DNA from: Streptacidiphilus sp. 4-A2
GTDB taxonomy: Bacteria > Actinomycetota > Actinomycetes > Streptomycetales > Streptomycetaceae
Direction of reading: 5' to 3'
Length of the DNA stretch: 64,000 nucleotides
Assembly: GCA_014284505.1 (NCBI GenBank)
Contig: JAAFYY010000001.1
Location: 1,798,001 to 1,862,000, forward strand
Shown: piece after piece, positions 10,312 through 19,348 of the stretch
Layout: the number at the start of each line of letters is the position of its first letter
How positions within the stretch are numbered: position 1 is the first letter of the stretch
Notes under the pieces: generated by a model
What the model saw: only the letters and a program-made list of their open reading frames with translations
The model's database searches: none
What the model was told of the DNA's origin: nothing
Program-made: the position numbers and the translations under genes

Positions 10312-10926
10312 ATGGACTACAAAAGCTCTGACAGCGGGCCCCGGCACGAGGACCTTCTGCCGTCGACGGTCGCCTCAGCGGTCAAGGTTGTCGTCGTGGG
10401 CGGATTCGGGGTGGGCAAGACGACCCTGGTCGGTGCCGTGAGCGAGATCCGGCCGTTGACGACCGAGGAGACGATGACGCAGGCCGGGGCCGGCGTCGAC
10501 GACACGGCGGGGGTCGAGCGCAAGAGCGAGACCACGGTCGCCATGGACTTCGGCCGGATCAGCATCAACGAACAGCTGGTGCTGTACCTGTTCGGCACGC
10601 CCGGGCAGCAGCGGTTCTGGTTCCTGTGGGACGGGCTGTTCGAGGGAGCTCTCGGCGCCGTGGTCCTCGTCGACACCCGCCGGCTGGAGGTCAGCTTCGA
10701 CGTGATCGGACTGCTGGAGGAACGCGGCGTGCCCTTCGTGGTCGCGGTGAACACCTTCTCGACGTCGCCCTCCCATCCCCTCGAAGAACTGCGGGCCGCT
10801 CTCGACCTGCCCGGCGACGTCCCGATCGTCGAGTGCGACGCCCGCAGCCGGGACTCCAGCCGGGATGTGCTGCTGTCGCTGATGCGCTACCTCTATTCGC
10901 TCACCCCGGCCCCGGAAGCATCCTGA
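10312..10926 (+). CDS. cvnD: Conservon small GTPase-like protein CvnD
   Basis: Intact 204-residue ATP/GTP-binding protein. The P-loop is GGFGVGKTTLVGAVSEI, the switch/G3 region reads LYLFGTPGQQRFWFLWDGLFEGALGAVVLVDTRRL, and the G4-like position reads VVAVNTF instead of NKxD, as in other CvnD proteins. ATG 10312 is followed by DYKSSDSGP. It closes the conservon. No CvnE-type P450 follows, which is normal for many cvn operons; the next gene is convergent. Confidence 0.93.
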   Translation: MDYKSSDSGPRHEDLLPSTVASAVKVVVVGGFGVGKTTLVGAVSEIRPLTTEETMTQAGAGVDDTAGVERKSETTVAMDFGRISINEQLVLYLFGTPGQQRFWFLWDGLFEGALGAVVLVDTRRLEVSFDVIGLLEERGVPFVVAVNTFSTSPSHPLEELRAALDLPGDVPIVECDARSRDSSRDVLLSLMRYLYSLTPAPEAS

Positions 10927-11003
10927 CCCACGCCCACCGCCGCCGGCGGGGCCCCGGTGTCCGCCGGGTCCCTGCCGGCCGGCTGAGGTGACGACGGCGC
11001 GGA

Positions 11004-11620
11004 TCACGACTCGGGCAGGATGCGCCAGGCCGCTTCCAGCGGCACCACCTGGACGGTCGTCGACCGGATATCGCCTGCGAGCCCGGCGCGGAGCGCAGGC
11101 CCGGCAACTCCTCGCTGACGTAGTGCCCGTGGGTCGCCGGATCGGACCACAGCGTGGCGACCAGGCAGCGCTGCGGGTCGATCCGGGTGACGACCCCGGC
11201 GAGCGTGCCGGGTACGTCCGACCCGCGCAGCACATCCAGGAAGTGCGTCTCCCGCCCGGGCACCAGCCGGACGTCACAGACCCGCAGCAGCGTGGCGTGC
11301 TCCAGCGCACGGGGCAGATCGTCCTTGTCGCCGGACAGTTCGAAGAGGCTCTCACCGGCGGCGATGTCGAGCGCCGTGTAGCTGTCGCCCTGCTGGATGT
11401 CCGCGACCACCGCGGCGTGCCGCTCGCGTACGAAGCCCTGGTAGGCATCCGCGTCGGCCCACAGCGCCAGCAGCCGGGCGTGGCCGCCGGCGGGGTCCCA
11501 GCCGCCCGCCTGCCCGACCAGACCAGGCTGGTCGCTGATGACCGACCAGCCGCACTGAGCGGTGGAGAACTGCTCCCGGGTGGCGGCCGGCACAGTGCAA
11601 TTGATCCACTTGATCCACAT
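11004..11620 (-). CDS. DUF4937-like (YdbC-type) hypothetical protein
   Basis: ATG 11620 (MWIKWINCTVPAATREQFS) matches the start typical of DUF4937 proteins. Two similar halves are visible: WSVISDQPGLVGQAGGWDP with LLALWADADAYQGFVRERH in the first, and VVTRIDPQRCLVATLWSDPATHGHYVSE in the second, each with a W-x-D-x-x-x-Y/H pattern. This suggests a duplicated dimeric alpha-beta-barrel fold. The C-terminus after a break near 11080 reads TTVQVVPLEAAWRILPES. No function is established. Confidence 0.7.
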
Positions 11621-11770
11621 GGGCAGTGACCCTCCACCGGTATGACCTGCGACGAGCGAACCGGATGCCGTGGACAGCCGGAGAACCTGCGCACCAGCGT
11701 CCCGGCCCCGGCTACCGCGGTGCACATCATGGCGCTACCGCACCGCACGCCAGACGGAGTAGCGACGGAT

Positions 11771-11795
11771 GAGCCGGAAGGTAGCCACCCGGCTC
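11771..11795 (+). promoter_or_regulatory. Hairpin in the leader of the RiPP operon
   Basis: A 7-bp inverted repeat (GAGCCGG 11771-11777, CCGGCTC 11789-11795) lies about 80 bases before the first operon gene. It could be an attenuator, or the terminator of something on either strand. No consensus promoter is obvious between 11621 and 11875. Confidence 0.35.
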
Positions 11796-11875
11796 AGGGT
11801 TGGTTCCACCGGAAGCCGAGGCCGGCAGGTCCGACCTTCCCTTGCTGTCTTCCAGCAGTCCGCGAAGCCCCTGGG

Positions 11876-13075
11876 GTGAGTCCTCTGACAGTTCGGATCT
11901 CTTCGACGGAATACACCTACCGCGCTCCCTTCGTCGCCGCCTGCACGGCCGGCCTGCCGCCCGAAGCGGTTCACCCCTGGCTGCACACCCTCGACGAGGT
12001 CGTCGAAACCGTGGTCGCGCCCGACGCCGGCCTGGTCGACAGGCAGCAGAGCTATCCCGCCCGCGCACTCGCCGCGCTGGGGAGATAGGCGCACTGGGCG
12101 TGCAGGTCCCGGTGTCCAACGGCGGCCTGGGGTTCAACGACCGGACAGCGGCACTGGTGGTGGAGCGGGTGGCCCGCGCCTGTGCGTCCACGGCGGCTGT
12201 GCTCATGTTCCACTACCAGGTCGTCCGGCGCGCCCTCATGCATGGCGCGACACCCCGGTGCGACGAGGACCTCTCCGCCTTCGCGATCGGGAAGTCCATC
12301 GGTGCGAGCGCCTGGACCGAGCCCAACAGCGGCAAGGGGAAGAAGAATGTGTCGACCCGCCTGGAGTGCACCGCCGAAGGATGGCTGCTGACCGGGGAGA
12401 AGACGTTCTGCACCGGCCTCCCCGGCGCCGGGGTCGTCCACGTCCTCGCCCAGGCACAGTTCCCCGACGGCCGGCAGGGACCGACCTTCGTCCGGGTGGA
12501 CACCAAGCTTCCGGGGGTCGCGGTCGGGAACAGCTACCCACTGCTCGGACTGCGCGGATCCGGCACCGGGACGCTGGAACTGCACGGCGTGCCCGTGGGT
12601 GAGGAGGATCTGGTCGGCGGCGTCGGCGAGGGCGGCCGGCTGATGCAGGAGAACCACCAGGTGTGCCTCAACCCCGGGCTGCTGGCGCTGGGGCGGCCTC
12701 AGCAGCCTTCGAGACCGCGTATCTCATGTGCCGGGCGGAGTACCGGGGGCACCCGACCGGACCGCGAGCGAGAACGTCCGGTCGCTGCTGGCCCAGTCCT
12801 TGGTGGACCTGGAATCGGCATATCTCTACGGTGCTCACGCAACCGCCGCCCAGGGAAGCCCGACGGCCCACGTGGTCACCGGAAAGTTCAAGCTGGTCGC
12901 CACCGGTGCGGCCGAACGCACCAGCCGTCGGCTGATGAAGGCCGTGGGCTCCCGCGGCTTCAGTGCCGACTTCCCGATCGAGCGGCATTTTCGTGACAGC
13001 CAGGCCATGTCCCTGATGGGGCCTGCCAACGACCTGATCAACGATCGGATCGTCGACCAGTTGTTGCAGGACTGA
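11876..13075 (+). CDS. Acyl-CoA-dehydrogenase-like flavoprotein of the RiPP operon
   Basis: Family features: LGVQVPVSNGGLGFNDRTAALVVERVARACASTA (N-terminal helical domain), the beta-domain SIGASAWTEPNSGKG (the ACAD 'TEP.aGSD'-like flavin-contact motif), WLLTGEKTFCTG, GLRGSGTGTLELHGVPV, and the C-terminal helical bundle with RSLLAQSLVDLESAYLYGAHATA and RRLMKAVGSRGFSADFPIERHFRDSQAMSLMGPANDL. It is the first gene of the operon. ACAD-like proteins in natural-product loci oxidise carrier- or peptide-bound substrates as well as CoA thioesters, so here it may desaturate a peptide side chain (inference). GTG 11876 is the likely start though its ribosome site is poor. Breaks near 12085 and 12690-12760 are bridged. 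Confidence 0.7.
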
Positions 13076-13088
13076 GTGATTCGGAGCG

Positions 13089-13969
13089 ATGGACATGCAG
13101 ACGACCCGTCCGGCAGTAATCGGAGCCGGCTACCTGTACCACTGCATCCCCAAACACCAGGTGTTCCACGAGGAGTTGCTGCGCCTCGGTGGCCAGGTCG
13201 ATTTCATCGAGTACCTGGCCGCTCATTTCTCCGGTGATCCGGCGTACCTCGGCGAGATCAATGCCGCTCAGGGTTCGATCCCGTCCTCGCTGCACAGCTA
13301 CGAGTACATGATCGGCTCCGTCGAACGGCCACGCCCCGAGACGCTGCGCCGACTGCAACAGCTGTCGCAGAACTCGAACTGCCAGTACATCGGTGAGCAT
13401 GTGGGAATGGTCGGCACCAGGGACGACTACAGCGGCACCTTCCTGCAGCCCTTCGGCACCACGAGCAGACACAGGTGTTCGTCGACAACCTGCTCCGGGC
13501 CCGGGAGGAACTCACCTGCCCGGTCATCATCGAGAACCAGTCACAGGTCTACAACCAGATCGGCCCGCGCACCATTTGCGAGCAGGTCCGGGACATCGCC
13601 CTGGAGGCGGAGACCGGAATCCTGCTCAGCCTCTCGAACATGATCATTTCAAGCGAATGGCATCCACAGGACCGCGAGAGCGAACTGGCCGTCATACCGC
13701 TCGATCAGGTCTGGGAAGTGCACATGCCGCTCGGCAACTGGTCCGAGCTGGTCGAGAAGGGGCTGGACAAGATTCGCGCCGACGAGCAGTGGGCGTTCCG
13801 CACCCTGGAAGAGATGTACAAGGACCCCGGGTTCCGGCCCTCGGCCATCGTCTTCGAGGTCGAGGCAAGCGGCACCGTGGCCACCGCGGAACCGGGCCGG
13901 ACCAAGGAGATGCTCGACTGGGCCCGTGGCCTGATGACCGCCAACGTGCCTGCGGGAAAACTGGCATGA
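13089..13969 (+). CDS. DUF692/MNIO-family peptide-modifying enzyme (divergent)
   Basis: A TIM-barrel protein of ~293 residues with the DUF692 layout. IGAGYLYH at the N-terminus, VDFIEYLAAHF, SLHSYEYMIGSV (first ligand His), YIGEHVGMVG (second His), FLQPFGTT, VIIENQSQVY (Glu-Asn), GILLSLSNMIISSEWH, VWEVHMPLGN and IVFEVEAS follow in family order. DUF692 enzymes are multinuclear non-haem iron oxidases that remodel residues of RiPP precursors with a partner protein. Here the usual LLDxNN Asp reads Ser, the AGH after the barrel His reads PLG, and the late DxH is absent, so metal binding may differ. It overlaps the partner gene by four bases and lies ~0.9 kb before the precursor. One break near 13465 is bridged. 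Confidence 0.8.
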
Positions 13970-14819
13970 CGCTGCGTGAGAGCCAGGCATTCATCACCCG
14001 GATGATGCGGGACGCGGCATTCCGCGCCTTGGTGCAGGGCCCCGAATTCGACGCCCTGGCCGACGAGTTCGCACTGGACCCCAGCGACCGGCAGCAGATC
14101 CGCGCCATCGACATGGCGGAGTTCGGGAAGTTCGCCGAGTACTCGCGGTTCCAGCGGGTGAAGCGACGGCAGGCCGAGTACGGGCTCTTCCTCAACCACC
14201 TGATGCGGTTCTGGGACCGTGAGCGTTTCTTCCACGACTACCACCAGACGGAGACCGGCGGTCAGGGAGAGCGGCTCGAAGAGCTCCGCCGCTTCGACAA
14301 CTTCGCCCTGGACTACATCCTCGAACACGGGCTGCCGGAGTACCTGGTGGACCTCGTCCGGTTCTGCTCCATCGCCTGCGAGCTCGGCGAGACCCCGAAA
14401 GTGGACCCGGGGGAAGCGACCACGGCGGTGGCCACGGAAGAGATCCGCGGAAACTATGTCATCAGCCTGCCGCAGCCGTCGCGGGTTCTGACATTCCGGC
14501 ACGACGTGCTGCGCATCGCCGACGAGGAGGACGTCTACGGGCTCGACCCTCGCCGCGCAGGACCCAGCTGCTGCTGCAACGCGACTGGCGCCAGCACAAG
14601 CGCACCTTCGCCCTGGCGCTGCGCGACCACCCGATGCTCTCCTGCCTGACGGAGGGTCCGCTTGAGGTATTCGAACTCGCCGCCAGGCTCCCCGAGTTCA
14701 GCCACCAAACCGTCCTGAAGCTGGTCCGCGACGGGCACGCGCGCGGACGTCTGCACGCCAAGCCCCCCGCCGAGTTGCTCGCGGGGACGACCAAGCCGGA
14801 GTCGGCCAGTCACGTGTGA
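13966..14819 (+). CDS. Partner/recognition protein of the MNIO enzyme
   Basis: Starts MTLRESQAFITRMMRDAAFRAL with ATG in an ATGA overlap with the MNIO gene. The N-terminal ~90 residues are helical (FDALADEFALDPSDRQQIRA, KFAEYSRFQRVKRRQAEYG). The middle has LVRFCSIACELGETPKVDP and the strand-rich NYVISLPQPSRVLTFRHDVLRIA. The C-terminal ~70 residues look like a winged helix (LTEGPLEVFELAARLPEFSHQTVLKLVRDGHARGRL), as expected for a peptide-binding module. MNIO enzymes generally act with such a partner encoded next door, which is the basis of the call; I do not recognise a named family with certainty. A single missing G near 14563 breaks the frame; corrected it reads DPRRGRTQLLLQRDWRQHKR. Confidence 0.7.
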
Positions 14820-14906
14820 GAGGAGGTGGTGTACAGCCGCAGAAGGTCGGACCTCGGAGTTCCTGTTCCCGCATCAGCAAGCGAGAGACGATTGAGGAGA
14901 TCTACC

Positions 14907-15460
14907 GTGGAGAAGATTGACAGCGCGGAGTTCGGCCCGGGCACGGTCGTGATGAAGGGCGAGCCCGGCTTCGGCCCCGGCACCGTCGTCATGAAGGGCG
15001 AGCCCGGCTTCGGCCCGGGCACCGTCGTGATGAAGGGCGAGCCCGGCTTCGGCCCGGGCACGGTCGTGATGAAGGGCGAGACCGGCGGCTTCGGCCGGGC
15101 ACGGTCGTGATGAAGGGCGAGACGGCGGCTTCGGCCCGGGCACGGTCGTCATGAAGGGCGAGCCCGGCTTCGGCCCGGGCACGGTCGTGATGAAGGGCGA
15201 GACCGGCGGCTTCGGCCCGGCACGGTCGTGATGAAGGGCGAGACCGGCGGCTTCGGCCCGGGCACGGTCGTCATGAAGGGCGAGACCGGCGGCTTCGGCC
15301 CCGGCACCGTCGTCATGAAGGGCGAGACCGGCGGCTTCGGCCCCACCGTCGTCATGAAGGGCGAGACCGGCGGCTTCGGCCCCGGCACGGTCGTCATGAA
15401 GGGCGAGACCGCGGCTTTGTTCCCGGTACTGTCGTCGAGCGTGAGCTGGCGACGGTCTGA
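14907..15460 (+). CDS. Multi-core RiPP precursor peptide (13 tandem units)
   Basis: From GTG 14907 (TTGAGGAG eight bases upstream) the peptide reads MEKIDSAE and then 12 units of FGPGTVVMKGE, joined by PG or TGG linkers, plus a degenerate last unit FVPGTVVERELATV ending at TGA 15458-15460. About 186 residues after correction. Four single-base losses relative to the repeat consensus (near 15095, 15123, 15219, 15410) break the frame, and one unit lacks a GGC codon (15336, GFGPTVV). An upstream in-frame GTG at 14826 would give a 35-residue leader, but its codons lack GC3 bias, so I prefer 14907. The peptide has no Cys, Ser, Asn or Asp in its units. It follows the MNIO and partner genes in the same direction. 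Confidence 0.8.
14931..15460 (+). repeat. Tandem coding repeats of 39 or 42 bp
   Basis: Unit starts: 14931, 14970, 15009, 15048, 15090, 15130, 15169, 15211, 15252, 15294, 15336, 15375 and the degenerate 15416. Units are 39 bp (PG linker after units 1, 2, 3 and 6) or 42 bp (TGG linker after units 4, 5 and 7-12). They are nearly identical at DNA level, differing mainly at third positions of the Pro, Thr and Val codons. That points to recent expansion or gene conversion, and makes the copy number vulnerable to assembly collapse. Confidence 0.95.
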
Positions 15461-15465
15461 GTGAC

Positions 15466-15507
15466 GGTGCGCTCCGTCTTCCGCGCCGGAGGAAGACGGA
15501 GCGCACC
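15466..15507 (+). terminator. 17-bp perfect hairpin between precursor and exporter genes
   Basis: GGTGCGCTCCGTCTTCC (15466-15482) pairs perfectly with 15491-15507 around an 8-nt loop, five bases after the precursor stop. Such a hairpin between a RiPP precursor and its downstream genes typically causes partial termination or protects the precursor mRNA, giving higher precursor output. No T-tract follows. Confidence 0.75.
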
Positions 15508-15561
15508 CGCCCAGGGCCCCAGCAAACTCGACACCGCACTCTCTGTTCCAGGAGCCTCATC

Positions 15562-16827
15562 TTGCGACTCGTCCCGCCCCGCAACCGCGACACCAGTCTG
15601 CTCTGGTCTGCCAGCGCTCTGAACGCGGCCTCCTCCTGGGTCATGCAGGTGGGCATCTTCGTCCATGTCCTGCATCATTCGAGCGCCACCACGCTCGCCC
15701 TGGTCGAACTCATCGGGACGTTACCCTCCCTCCTGTGGATGCCCTTCGCGGCGCGTTCGCGGACCGTCGTGATCCGCGGCGACTCGCCCTTGCCTCCATG
15801 GCCGTGCAGACCGTCAGCGTGTTCGCCATCCTGGTGATGCTGTCGGTGAACGTATGGGGGCTGGCTGCCTGTTACGGACTCCAGGGAGCCGCGAACGCGC
15901 TCTGGCCGCCCGCCCGCCAGCGCTGGCTGTACGCCGTGATCCCCGAGGAACGGCGTGCCGCGGCGAACGCTGCCCTGGGTTCGGTGAGCGGGATGATGAC
16001 CATCATCGGCGCGGCGCTCGGCGGCATCCTGTCCGCCTGGAGCACGACAGCGGCGATAGCGGTCGCGGCACTGGTCCAGCTCGCTGCCGTGCTTCCGCTC
16101 GTCCTGCTCAAGCGCACCGTCCCCGGCGAGGCCGGCGCCAAGGCACCCGCCAACCGGACGATGCGCGCGGACCTGATCGAGGGCTTCACCGCACTGCGGC
16201 ACCTCCCGCTGGCCCGTTCGGTGATCTGGGTCGGCATCGCCTGGGGGTTCATCGGCGGCGCCTACAACGTGCTGCTGGCCGCGTATGTGACCAAGCAACT
16301 GCACGGCAGCGGGGTGATGCTGGGCTCCTTCTATGTCGTGGACGGGTTGCGGTGCTGGTCGGCGCGACCCTGGCGGCCCGGATCCACGCCCGGCGCCATC
16401 TGGGCTTCTACGCGCTCGCCTATGTCGTCCAGGGAGTCGGCTGGGGTGCGATGTTCCTGCCCGGCCTGCCTGCCGCCGGGGCCGCGTGCCTGGCCGTCAT
16501 GCGGGTGGCCAGCGGAGTGATCATCGCCCTGGACATGACGATCCTGCTCGCGACCGTGCCGGCCAACCTGCGCGGACGCATCACGAGTCTGCACATGACC
16601 ACCTACAGCGCGGTGTCCCGGCTGGCACTGGCAGCCTTCGGCGGAATTCTCGCGGTGGCCGGGTCGAGGCGGTCGGGGTGGCGACCGGGGCCGCGTCCGT
16701 GCTCGTGGGCGCGGCGTGGTGGGTGTGGGACGGCCGACGGGCGCGCCGGCGCTATCTCGGCCTTCAGGCCCCTGCGGCCGAGGCGGCGTTCACGGGCGCC
16801 GAACCAGCGACGGAAGGATCGGCATGA
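15562..16827 (+). CDS. MFS transporter, likely product exporter
   Basis: TTG 15562 (MRLVPPRNRDTSLLWSASAL) follows CAGGAGCC. About 12 hydrophobic helices are visible, with a motif-A-like loop after helix 2 (FADRRDPRRLALASM) and a long cytoplasmic loop around KRTVPGEAGAKAPANRTMRADLIEGF. Both the N-terminal VGIFVHVLHHSSATTLALVELIGTLPSLL and the C-terminal TLLATVPANLRGRITSLHM pattern fit MFS drug/product efflux proteins of the enterobactin-exporter-like type. It is the only transporter of this operon, so it probably exports the mature peptide product. Breaks near 15760, 16350 and 16660 are bridged. It overlaps the next gene by four bases. Confidence 0.85.
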
Positions 16828-17547
16828 CCGCACCGCCCCTGCTCGACCTGCTCGAACGGCGGGCGAGCGTACGCGAGTTCACCTCGGCACCGGTTTCCGA
16901 GGAGGTCGTGGACCGCGTGTTGTCCGCGGGCCTGCGTGCTCCCACCTCATTCAACTTCCAGCCCTACAGCATTGTCGTCGTCCGCGACCCCGGGACCCGT
17001 CAGGCGCTCTCGGAGCTCGTGGGCAACCAGGCCCATGTGCGGCAGGCACCGGTCCTGCTCGCGGTCTGCGCGGATCTGGCCGGGTACGTCGCTGGTGCGG
17101 CTTCGAACCGGAGGCGGATCCGGCGGCGGACCTCGATCTGCTGGTCGGCTGCGTCACCGACGCCGCTCTCGCCGGCATGTGCGCCAGCCTGGCCGCCGAG
17201 TCCCTCGGCCTGGGCACGGTCATGGTGGGCGGCATCCGCAACAACCCTCGCGGGTGGCCGAGATCCTGGGGCTGCCGCCCGGGGTGCTCGCCACCTTTGC
17301 CCTCTGTCTGGGACACCCGGCCGCGCGGCCGTCGGCGAGGCCCCGGCTGCATCCGCAGCTCTGCGTTCACCGCGAGCGCTATGACGAACCGTCAGCACTG
17401 GCGGCCGCGCGGTACCAGCAGGCGGATCTGCGCATGCCGGACGACGGTCCGGTGTCCGCGCAGGAAGCGGCCGACTGGCAGGCGCAGCTGGCGAAGGGCG
17501 CCGCACGAGCGCGCCGTCTGGCATCAGTCACCGTCGCGAGCGGATGA
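16824..17547 (+). CDS. Nitroreductase-family FMN oxidoreductase
   Basis: ATG 16824 overlaps the exporter stop. Family signatures: LLERRASVREFTSAPVSEEVVDRVLSAGLRAPTSFNFQPYSIVVV (the RRSVRxF and AP(S/T)..N.QP FMN-binding motifs), QAHVRQAPVLLAVCADL, MCASLAAESLGLGTVMVGGIRNNP and a C-terminal FALCLGHPAARPSARPRLHPQ. About 240 residues, close to NfsA/FRP-type enzymes. In RiPP pathways members of this superfamily oxidise or reduce modified residues; here it may act with the ACAD-like protein. It could equally be a general flavin reductase. Breaks near 17095 and 17250 are bridged. Confidence 0.8.
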
Positions 17548-17559
17548 GAGGACTGTTCA

Positions 17560-19348
17560 ATGTGCAGGATCTACGGGCAACTTGGGGGCGCCGTCCCGGT
17601 CGACCGCCTGCGCGCGGCAGCCGAGCTCATGCAGACCGGCGGGCCGGACGAAGCCGGGCTGCTGTCGGGCGAGGGCTGGGCACTGGGCAGCAACCGCCTT
17701 GCCATCATGGACCCGCGCGGCGGGAGGCAGCCGTTCTCGCTGGACCGCGTCCATGTGGTCTACAACGGTGAGATCTACAACCACCAGGCGCTGCGCGCCC
17801 GGTTGACCGGCGTCGGCTACCGCTTCGGCGACCACTGCGACGGCTCCGTGCTGCCTGCCCTCTACCACCATTACGGGGATTCCTTCGCCGAGCACCTGGA
17901 CGGCATGTTCGCGGTCGCCGTGCTCGATCTGCGGGCCGAACCCCGGCTGCTGCTGGCCACCGACGCGTCGGGCATGAAACCGCTCTACTATTCCTGGAAC
18001 AGGAGTCTGCGGACGCTCTCCTTCGCCTCCGAGCTTCCCGCTCTGACCGAACTCTCGGGCTCCGGGCGGGATCTGTGGCTGCCCGGACTGGACGCCTATC
18101 TGACCACCCGTACCCCCTTCGGCGAGCAGACCATGCTCGCCGACGCCAGATGCCTGCCGCGGGCCGCCACCGCTGTCTTCGCCACGGGTTCGGAGCCGCG
18201 GATCAGCGTCCGTCCCCAGGGCGCCCCGGCCCCGGGAAGGTACTGGAGGCCCTGCGGCAGGAGACGCACCGCCTGGCACAGGCGGATGCGCCACTCGCCG
18301 TGATCACCAGCGGCGGACTGGACTCGGGGCTGATCACCGCGCTGCTGGCCGAGCGGGTCCAGCCGCTGCACAGCTTCAACATCGCCTACACCGGCCGCTG
18401 GCCGATGGACGAACGGGCCTACGCGCAACAGGTCGCCCGGCACTGCGGCACGACGCACCACCAGGTCGAGGTCGATCCGGCGGATCTGCCGCGCCTGCTG
18501 GCCGACACCGTCGAGCACCTGGGTCAGCCCAACGCGGACCCGATCACCGTGAGCACACTGGCGCTGTTCCGTGCCGTCCGGGCGGCGGGCTTCAAGGTGG
18601 CCCTCACCGGTGACGCGGCCGACGAACTGTTCGGCGGCTACGACCGGACCAGGGACGCGGTCTTCGCACCGCCGGGGGCGGACTGGGCCTCCGCCTATGT
18701 GGGCGCCCTCGCCGCGGTGCCGGCCGGCCTGCGCGAGGAGCTCTACTCCCCTGCCTACCGCGACTACCTGCGGAGCATTCAGACCGAGGAAGAACGGCTC
18801 AGGCTCAGGCTCCTCGACGGTGGAGCGGACCGGCTGGCGGCGGTCACCGCCCTCGAACTGGAGGAGCGCCTGCCCGCCTACCACCTGCGGCGAGTGGATC
18901 ACCTGAGCATGGCGGCATCGGTGGAGGCCCGCCTCCCGTTCTGCCAGCCGAACGTGACGAACCTGGCCGCCGCGCTGCCGGACCGCGGCGGGATCACCCG
19001 GGAGCGCGGCAAGACCGCGCTCTACGAGGCCGCGGACCGGCTGCTGCCGGAGCCGGTCCTGCGTCGGCCCAAGCAGCCGTTCACCCTGCCGATCACTGCC
19101 CTGCTCAGCGCGGGCAGCCCGCTGCTCGAGCACGCCAGAGGGTTGCTGGCCCGGACGGGCTCCGCTCGGACGGACAACTCGACAAGGATGCGGTGGCAAA
19201 ATTGATTAACCGTCAGATCGAGTATCCGGACCACACGAGCGCCCTGGCCATCTGGTCCCTGATGGTGTATCAGCAATGGCGCCTGTCCCTGGAGGGCGGC
19301 CGCCGCGGGGCCCACAGGCTGCCGCGGCCCCTGGTGGGGACCGCCTGA
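17560..19348 (+). CDS. Class II asparagine-synthetase-like amidotransferase
   Basis: MCRIYGQLGG places a nucleophilic Cys at position 2, so the N-terminal glutaminase (Ntn) domain should be active; RLAIMDPRGGRQPF, YNGEIYNH and HCDGSVLPALYHHYG are its expected motifs. The synthetase domain has the PP-loop SGGLDSGLITALL, HSFNIAYTG, GDAADELFGGYDR and a C-terminal ALAIWSLMVYQQW. Total ~590 residues, normal for AsnB. Such enzymes amidate carboxylates with ammonia from glutamine, and relatives close lactam or macrolactam rings. With a Glu in every precursor unit, side-chain amidation is an attractive role (inference). Breaks near 18235 and 19180 are bridged. The stop overlaps the next ATG. Confidence 0.88.

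Noticed and set aside
14826-14906. Longer leader for the repeat precursor starting at GTG 14826
   Set aside because: The 27 codons lack the GC3 bias seen everywhere else, and a good ribosome site precedes GTG 14907 instead.
14931-15460. Regular 39/42-bp repeats as a CRISPR array or minisatellite
   Set aside because: Repeats are contiguous with no unique spacers, keep a reading frame after correction, vary mainly at third codon positions and follow a ribosome site, so they are coding.
14874-15656. Long minus-strand open frames across the repeat region
   Set aside because: They are the antisense of the GC-rich repeat units, lack a start signal, and change frame at the same repeat defects.
17560-19348. 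AsnB-like protein as a lasso-peptide cyclase
   Set aside because: It keeps Cys2 and a complete glutaminase domain, unlike most lasso cyclases in function, and no transglutaminase-like B1/B2 protease or lasso-type precursor is present.
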